DNA of 64,000 nucleotides from the NCBI RefSeq assembly GCF_003711515.1, contig NW_021167080.1:442430-506429 (forward strand), read 5' to 3'. The translations under genes and the position numbers were made by a program. Shown piece after piece: positions 57,801 through 64,000 of this stretch. The notes under the pieces were generated by a model. That model ran no database searches. It was given only the letters and a program-made list of their open reading frames with translations, and had not been told where the DNA came from. The stretch comes from Sodiomyces alkalinus F11. Its lineage: Eukaryota > Ascomycota > Sordariomycetes > Glomerellales > Plectosphaerellaceae. Within the stretch, counting starts at the first letter, position 1, and every line of letters begins with the position of its first letter.

Positions 57801-59737
57801 GGTAGCGGCCCCTAGCTTAAAGCCTATAGCTTTACAGGGCCTTCCGGTATTAGTCTACTATATTATAGCGGCTATAGCCTATAAACATCCTTTAGGGGGC
57901 CTAGTAGGGTAGCCTAGGGAGCCGTCGATATGGAAAATAGCAGCCTATTTCCCTAGGCCTTATTGTATTTTAGCGACGGCTTCGAGGTGGGCTGTTTTCT
58001 GACTAAGGGTATCGGGGCCAGGGCCAGGGTTAGTGGCTATAGTAGGCCGGTCTTTGGGGAAAAAGGGCCTTAGATCCGCTAAGGGTTCCGAAGCCTAAGG
58101 GGCCTCCTACCTAGCCGAAAGGCCCTTAATATCCCAAGACTAACCTATTAAAGCCGCTACTTCTAGGCCTAGCCTATATAGCCCTATACTAGGCAGGAGG
58201 TTCTATAGCTGGTTTAGGCTTTCGTAGTTTTCGCTTAGTAGGAGCTAGCGTCTAATAGGGTGGTTCGGTAGGAATTTTAAGGTTCTAAAGGTATAAAGCT
58301 TATTAGACCTAGTTAACCGAACCGCCGCTAGGGGGACTACTGCTTCGAGTTCTAGAGGCCGTAAAGGGGCCCCCTTAAAAGCACCTAAGGCCCTAACTAG
58401 GGCCCCGTACTATAGTCGTTCTAGACAATCTATAAGGTGTTTTTTCGGTGATTTAGGGTCCTACCAGAGCTACGAGCCAAAATCGGCTAAGGAGGTAATA
58501 CAGGCTATATATAGCTGCCTTAGGGCCTTAAAAGAAAGACCCCTCTACGAGGTAGCTAGCCTATATAGTCTATTTAGGGCCCCTGAAGCTGAATTAAGGC
58601 GTTTTTCGAGGTGGGGTTTAAAGGATAGCTTAGGAATAAACCAGACCCCTAGCCACCTAATAGCACCTAGCGTAGGTTTAACTAGGTGCCCCCCTATAGT
58701 AGCTGGAGTCTCTTCTTTAAAGCGTCTTCGGTGGAAGTAATTAAGCTCTGTTTTTTCAGGGTTAAAGAGGACTTAGTTAACTTTTACTACGTCGAAAAGA
58801 GAGGCTACGGCTTTTTTTAGTGCTTTATAGTTTTTCTTAGTCGATATAGATACTATAGATAGCTAGAAATCGTCGATATAGGATAGCTAAAGGCCCTGAA
58901 AATCCGGCCCCGCCATAACCTTCCTAATATAAATTAGGAATAGGATAGGGGAAACCGGAGAGCCTTATAGAACCCCTATATTTAGGGGGGTAGGCTGCTA
59001 GACCTGCCCCTCGAAAGCTAGTTAGATACGCCTATTTTCTGTGAATGAGGCTACCTATTGAACTAGGCTCGGGGGTAGTCATAGTTCTTAAAGGGTCCTG
59101 AGTAGCTAAGAGCGGGCGACGTAATCGAAGGCTCCCTTAATATCTAAAAACAGCATAGAAATCACTGGATTCTAACGTACTTTACGCTATTTTTCGATAT
59201 AATAGAGGAGGCGAAGGGCCGTATCGATAGCAGAGCATTATTTTCTACCCCTTATTTAACTAGGGTGTAGAAGGTCATCGCGGGTATTAGCTATAAAGCT
59301 AAGCCTAGTAGCTATAACCCTCTTAAGGACTTTACCTAAGCAGTTTAGAAGGGCTATAATCCTATAAGACTTAGGATTAGAATAGTCCTTCTTTCCTGGC
59401 TTCGGTAAGACGACCCCTAGGGCTTCTTTCTAGTAGGTAGGGTAGTGGCCTGCTAAAAGCAGGGCTGAATAGGCTTATAAAAAGGACCCGGGGATAACCT
59501 TATAGGCCTACTAGACCGGGTTTAGACTAATCCTATTAGGCCCTAGGGCTTTCCCCTTAGCGGCGCCGAATATAGCACGCTATAGTTTGGCAGCCTAAAG
59601 GCTAGGATACTCCCACGGTCTTCTAAGGCCCTTACTGCGTGATCTAGTTAGGCTCTAGGGGCCGTTCGAAGGGTAGCAGGGGCCTAGGCCCCCTGAAGGG
59701 CCTGTAAATACAGGGTCTTTAGGGGCGTCGGTAGCGA

Positions 59738-59768
<31 letters not shown>

Positions 59769-61130
59769 TAGTGCTGGAAAAAGAGTGTGAAGTAGGGCCT
59801 TATATTTATCTTCGAAGGCATAGGCTTTCTACTCCGTAGGCGTTTGAATCGGTGGGATTTTCGCGTTAAGGCCGCTTTTCGTATAGTTATAGGCCTTAAA
59901 GATTTCAGAGCCTTCGGCGTGGGCTAGGAAGGCCTCCTAGTAGTCGTTCTTTACTGTTTTTACCGCCCTATAGTAGGCGTTCCGAGCTTCTTTCCAGGAG
60001 GTTTCTAAAGACGCTATCTAAGTAGCCGAAGCCCCCTTTTTAGACGTCTTTCTAAATACCCTAAAAGCCCTACTAGCTGATTTTCGTAGGGCCTTTAGCT
60101 CTTTAGTCCACCAGGGCTTCGAACGCTCTATTACCCATAACTTAGGCACTATAGCCTAAAGCGCTAGGGTAATAGTATCCGAGAGGCATCGACCTAAAGA
60201 GTCCTAGTTCGAGGCGTTAATAGCCTATTAGAGGTTCCGGTTAAGGCTAGGTTCTAGGCTCTTTAGTGTACTAGAAAATAGGTCCTAATCAGCTAGCGTA
60301 TAGTTATACGCCGGCGGGAGAGACTTATTGATAGGACCTTTAGAACCTAAGATAGTAGCCGAAAGGAGGATAGCGCGGTATAGAGAGGTAGTGTTATCGA
60401 TATACTCCCACTTATCGAAGCGGAGACGATTAAAGCCGGGCGTGTAAAAGACTAGGTCTATAACCGACTCTTAACGAAGATTAGACCTAAAAAAGGTCCC
60501 CCGTTTAGGTTAACTTCTTTAGAATCCACTAAATAGGTAGCTCCAAGGCTATCTAACCAGTCTACTAGGGCCTGGGCCTTAGTAGAAGCCTGGTTAGTAG
60601 TAGCTCTGTTCTACTGCTAGTGGTTTCTGTTAAAGTCCCCTATAATAAGGGTAGGCTTAGGGACCTATAGGCCTTATAGTACTCGATCCTCGGTCCAGGG
60701 CCGGCTTCTAGGGCCTAAAAAGGAGGAGAAAAAAGAAGAAGAAGAAGAAGAAGTGAAAGAGGTAGAAGGGGTAGGGCTAGGGGGCCGCCCTTAGTCTGTT
60801 ATTTCGGGGTCCTATTCTATCTAATTATAGACGTGTAGAATATAAAAGGTCTATAGATAATAAACCTCTATAATCTACGCGTCTATATCGTCTAGAAGGT
60901 TATCGCGGTGTTGAAAATCAATACCAGAGCCCTTTGTTATATAAGTAAGGACCCTAGGCTTAATAGTGAAGAACTGGGCTTTTTAGAATATAGGCGTGAT
61001 GGTGTAGAACGCAGGGTGGTTCCGAATAAACCACCCTTCTAGTATCGAGACGTAGGCTAGTTCCTGAATAAGGACTATATTAGCCGAAGCCTTTAAAGCC
61101 TATTCTAGAATAGCCTTTTACGCCGGGGCC
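54900..61130 (-). pseudogene. LINE B ORF2 (endonuclease to C-terminus), RIP-inactivated
   Basis: The complement carries the same domains as ORF2 at 38150-42470. The catalytic YIDD box is intact here at 56778-56767 (and again at 58880-58869 in the repeated block), whereas the plus copy has YIND. The RNase H region (complement of about 55330-55870) is uninterrupted and defines the empty site for the telomere-type insertion of the plus copy. An AAG-rich tract lies at about 59739-59767 and a second at 60721-60755. Trp and Gln stops break the frame many times. Confidence 0.8.
57271..57280. other. Assembly gap, 10 N, between two identical 2,092-bp blocks
   Basis: The bases just before the gap (…CCTATAAGACTT) are the same as at 59361-59372, and those just after (CGGTTTTTAACTACG…) are the same as at 55179. 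The gap thus joins two overlapping contig ends without merging them. Confidence 0.9.
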
Positions 61131-61133
61131 TAT

Positions 61134-61530
61134 TGTCAGGTGCCTGCAGCAGTGGTCACAATGGGCCCCCAGTGTGAACCTATAGGGGTCCAGGCGTGCC
61201 TAGTCTAAGACCCCTCGAGGCATAAATAAAGCAGTCGTCACGCAGTAAATAGAATAGTCCCTCGAAGCAAATAAGGCAGCCCTCGAGGAAGTAAATAAAG
61301 CAGTCCTCGAGGAGTAGCAGAGAGTAGCGGAACGTAGACTTAAGAAGCAGAGGAGCCTCCCCCTTAGAAGAGGGAGGCTAGCGATTAATCTGATTCTTTA
61401 GCTACACCCACGTTCTAACCCTATTATAATCCTATCGTGATTATACCTAGTTCCTTACTTAACCCTATCTTTTCACTCTTTACGACTACCTATTTAATAT
61501 TTTAATCGCTCTACCCTCTAAGGGCGCGAA
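61134..61530 (+). repeat. Gypsy 5' LTR and leader (right limit approximate)
   Basis: The LTR starts TGTCAGG. It contains about four imperfect copies of a 23-24-bp unit of the form AAATAAAGCAGTCCTCGAGGAAGT (61224-61315) and a strong hairpin with 8-bp arms AGCCTCCC (61354-61361) and GGGAGGCT (61372-61379). The hairpin could mark the R region or 3'-end formation. The LTR end and the primer-binding site were not found. Confidence 0.65.
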
Positions 61531-61559
61531 GACCGTTAAGGAGAGTCACTAAGATATCT

Positions 61560-64000
61560 AATTATCACGAAATAAATGATCCTACCTTCGATTTTGATAA
61601 GGCTACTAGCTATTTTAAGCGATAGCTGCGCGATAGCGAAACCGCCTTTATAGAGGACGCCGATAAGGAATACGACGGGAACACGCCGGGAACTAATACT
61701 ACTCCCACTACTCCTACCTCTGCCACCGTACCGGTACCTATTCCTGCCCCTACACCTACTCCTATTGCTAGCACTACCTCTACCACTACCTCTACCTCTA
61801 TTACCGTCCCTATTCCTCCTATAACCACGACGGGACCCGCACAGGATCCTAACCTGCCCCCGCACGTAGACGTTAACCCAGCTATACTAACGGATAAATA
61901 ACTAGACGAAGGCGTTAAAGGGATAAAGGTATAGAACCACCGTAAGCGTAAGCTCGCGTACCTTACTAAGCTAGAGGCGGACACTACCGCCGCCACCGCC
62001 GCCGCCGTTACTATTAATCCCACTATTAATCCCAGCCCGGCCGATATCACCCACTGTCGTATAGCTAAACCTCGATATCGTATTATCGTAACCCTATCGG
62101 GATCCTAGTATACCCATGATATATCCACGATATCGTCTATACACGGATCCGCCACCTAGGCTAAGTTTAATTTCTCCCTATCTATATAGGATAGCGTATC
62201 CTAGGCTAAGTACCGTATATTTATTTAGGAGACTAAGTAGTAGTTCGACCTAGATTCTTAACCCTTCCCCACGGACGCTACGAAGAACTACGTTATTATA
62301 TCGTGCCTTCCTTACCACCTTAAGGAACGCTGGTAGGCTGAATTACGATATAGGTATAATAACGACTCTAATAGGGTTAGCTAGGCCGTACTACAGGCTT
62401 AGTTATCCCGTTAGGTTAACGATAATAACACCCGCCTACGGGAAGTAGCGGTATAGATCTAAAGTGAATCTATCTCGTCCTAGAGAGAGGGAGAGACCTA
62501 CGCTAAGTTTATATAACGGTGGGAAGCCCTAGAGTCGGAACTACCAGGCGAGCTCCTAGACTAATAGAGGATCTAGATAGTGCTAACGAGAGTGCTTCCG
62601 CCTATTCAGGACTATATAGTGTCTATAGGGGTTCCTAAAGACTATTAGGATCTGGCCCCGGCCTGTCGTAGGGCTAAGGTCTTACCTATTACTAACGGAC
62701 TGGCCGGCGCTCGGATAGACTTCTAGTCTACCACCTAACAACGTCATCTTCGCTCGTGTGCCCACGGTCATAATCCCCACGCTCCGGCCACCTACGGTTC
62801 TACTAGTAGCCCTCCTTATACCCCTGCTTCTGCCCCTATTTCTACCCCTACGCCTGCCCTAACCTCTACTCCTAGCTCTCCTATACGCCCTAGACCGTTA
62901 TCGTACCTTGATTCCATCACTTACTATAACTATAACTAAAAGGGGCACTACGCCACTACGTGCCCTAGTCCTCGGGCATAGCGCTTAAGTAGCGGTAACC
63001 CGAATACCTAACCGGTGTCTACCTCTCGCCCTACGGTTAGCCGTGTCACGGGCGAGGTGCCCTAGGAATAATACCTACCTCGAGTAACCCCCTCTACCAC
63101 CACTACACCGGTAGAGGCATAAGTTTCCTTTCGCTAAGGTAGGGAATAGGTGTAGATATCGGCTCTCCTTAACGGAGGCGCCGACATTAACGTCTTAGAT
63201 CGGTCCCTCTTAGGACCTAGTTAGGTCCCCGAGGGGTCCCTAGTCCCGGTATCCTAGATTACGGAAGGACATATAAATGCCACCACTTTTAGGTCCACCT
63301 ATAGGATTATCGTCGCGATAGACTATTAGGGTTAAAAGAGGGTGTAACGCGCCGAGTTCTATATTATAAATCTTACGGGCGCGAAGAGTATCCTAGGGAG
63401 GCCGTGGCTTATAGCCGTTAACCCTAACGTTAATTAGTAGTATAGCACGTGGACTTACCCCTTATCCTACGCGGAGCTTAGTATAGCTATATCCCTAAAA
63501 GAGCTACGTAGGGCAGTTAGATAAGCTAAGTTTATCCTTACGCTAACCTATCTGGGTTCTATGCGGGGCCTACGTATTAGCTATATCGGCCTAGTAGAAA
63601 ACCCTTTAGTAGGATATAGAGATAAATTCTTAGAAGACGGGGACCTAGTGGCTACCCCCACGCTGCCGGAATAGTATTAAGATTTTGCTAACGTTTTTAA
63701 CGTCGAAAACGCCGGGCGGCTACCGACGCACTAGTAGTAGGACCACGCCGTTAAAATCAAGGAAGGGAAGAAGCCCCCCTACGGACCGATTTACCCTCTC
63801 GCCGCGTAGGAATTAGAGGTGCTACGCTAGTATCTATATGATACCGTTACGAAAGGGTGGATTAGACTATCCACTAGTCCGGCCGGCGCGCCTATCCTAT
63901 TCGTCCCTAAAAAGGGTGGTAAGCTACGCCTCTATATTAACTATAAAGGGTTAAATAAGGTAACCGTTAAGGACTATGCCCCCCTGCCCCTAATCCACGA
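61560..64000 (+). pseudogene. Gypsy gag-protease-RT polyprotein, RIP-inactivated
   Basis: One plus frame can be followed from about 61574 to the window edge with only RIP-type stops. Gag begins EINDPTFDFDKATSYF and has a Thr/Pro-rich low-complexity stretch (61685-61800), a capsid-like helical region and a CCHC knuckle at 62922-62963. The first two Cys of the knuckle are Tyr; the His and the last Cys are kept. The protease motif at about 63161-63195 reads ALLNGGADINVL (a D-S/T/G-G-A site with Asp to Asn). KSILGRPWLIAVNPN follows at about 63389-63435. The RT starts near 63845 with [20 protein letters not shown] and [15 protein letters not shown]. The long minus-strand open frames at 61536-62050 are shadows of the Thr/Pro-rich part. 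Confidence 0.85.

Larger units (their letters stand above)
54711..61133 (-). mobile_element. LINE B, minus strand, ORF2-bearing copy split by an assembly gap
   Basis: Reading from 61133 down: endonuclease, reverse transcriptase, RNase H and C-terminal domain, ending with the complement of an (AATAAT)n/poly(A) tail at 54711-54730. ORF1 is absent because the gypsy LTR starts at 61134 inside the endonuclease N-terminus. The block 55179-57270 is repeated at 57281-59372 with the same length and, in every line compared, the same bases, including RIP changes. That points to unmerged contig ends rather than a biological duplication. The true element is therefore about 4.3 kb. Confidence 0.85.
61134..64000 (+). 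mobile_element. Ty3/gypsy retrotransposon, plus strand, runs off the right edge
   Basis: The 5' LTR begins TGTCAGGTGCC at 61134, inserted into the LINE B endonuclease. The leader, gag, protease and the start of the reverse transcriptase follow; the window ends within RT. The first 60 bp of the LTR keep CA and TG, while gag and pol are RIP-altered. The target duplication would be the 5 bp CCTAT (61129-61133); its partner lies outside the window. It is a different gypsy family from 20962-28519, judging by LTR sequence and gag. Confidence 0.85.

Noticed and set aside
55179..59372. Biological tandem duplication of LINE B
   Set aside because: Apparent complete identity including RIP changes, and block ends that coincide with an N gap, fit an assembly overlap better.
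61536..62050. Two long minus-strand frames (109 and 146 codons)
   Set aside because: They are antisense to the Thr/Pro-rich part of the gypsy gag, which reads convincingly on plus with a zinc knuckle and protease downstream.
1..64000. tRNA, rRNA, CRISPR, riboswitch or bacterial operon features
   Set aside because: None was recognisable by eye. A tRNA covariance scan was not possible here; a hit in 43337-47834 would be the most plausible place.

Overview
The window is DNA of a filamentous ascomycete (Pezizomycotina), seen mainly as heterochromatic transposon debris. About 90% of it is nested retroelement copies heavily altered by repeat-induced point mutation (RIP): CpA and TpG are nearly absent, TpA is in excess and CpG is kept. 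The coding frames can still be read, but Trp and Gln codons have become stops, Cys has become Tyr, and Asp has become Asn. I saw no rRNA, tRNA, CRISPR array or bacterial-type operon. The species cannot be named from this evidence.

Layout, left to right. 1-2715: unidentified RIP-altered DNA. 2716-7683: minus-strand Tad-type LINE ('LINE A'). 7684-9979: fragments (repeat D, a leader of LTR element G, the 3' end of LINE B, a 69-bp minisatellite). 9980-19486: minus-strand Ty1/copia element split by a 3.6-kb LTR element (12175-15777) in which I can read only gag and protease. 19487-20961 and 28520-30257: an unidentified unit F, split by a Ty3/gypsy chromovirus at 20962-28519. 30258-42653: LINE pieces, including the longest LINE B copy (plus strand, 36280-42653), whose RNase H domain carries a 176-bp insertion headed by telomere-type CCCTAA repeats. 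42654-43336: RIP-altered debris.

About 43337-47834 is a RIP-free island with ordinary base composition. It holds the one intact gene I can support: an 11-exon, 678-codon minus-strand gene for a Mei2-like RNA-binding protein (C-terminal RRM of Mei2 type), plus its upstream region. Transposon DNA resumes at 47835 (plus-strand copia to 52947), then LTR element G (52948-54710), a minus-strand LINE B copy (54711-61133), and a Ty3/gypsy element that begins at 61134 and runs off the right edge inside its reverse transcriptase.

The assembly has two N gaps. The 90-N gap at 28124-28213 lies in an LTR and is probably 178 bp in truth. The 10-N gap at 57271-57280 separates two apparently identical 2,092-bp blocks and looks like an unmerged contig overlap, so about 2.1 kb of LINE B is probably counted twice.

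None of the transposon genes looks functional. Domain coordinates in RIP-altered elements are approximate, because there are no intact start and stop codons; LTR edges and target-site duplications given as exact were read base by base.
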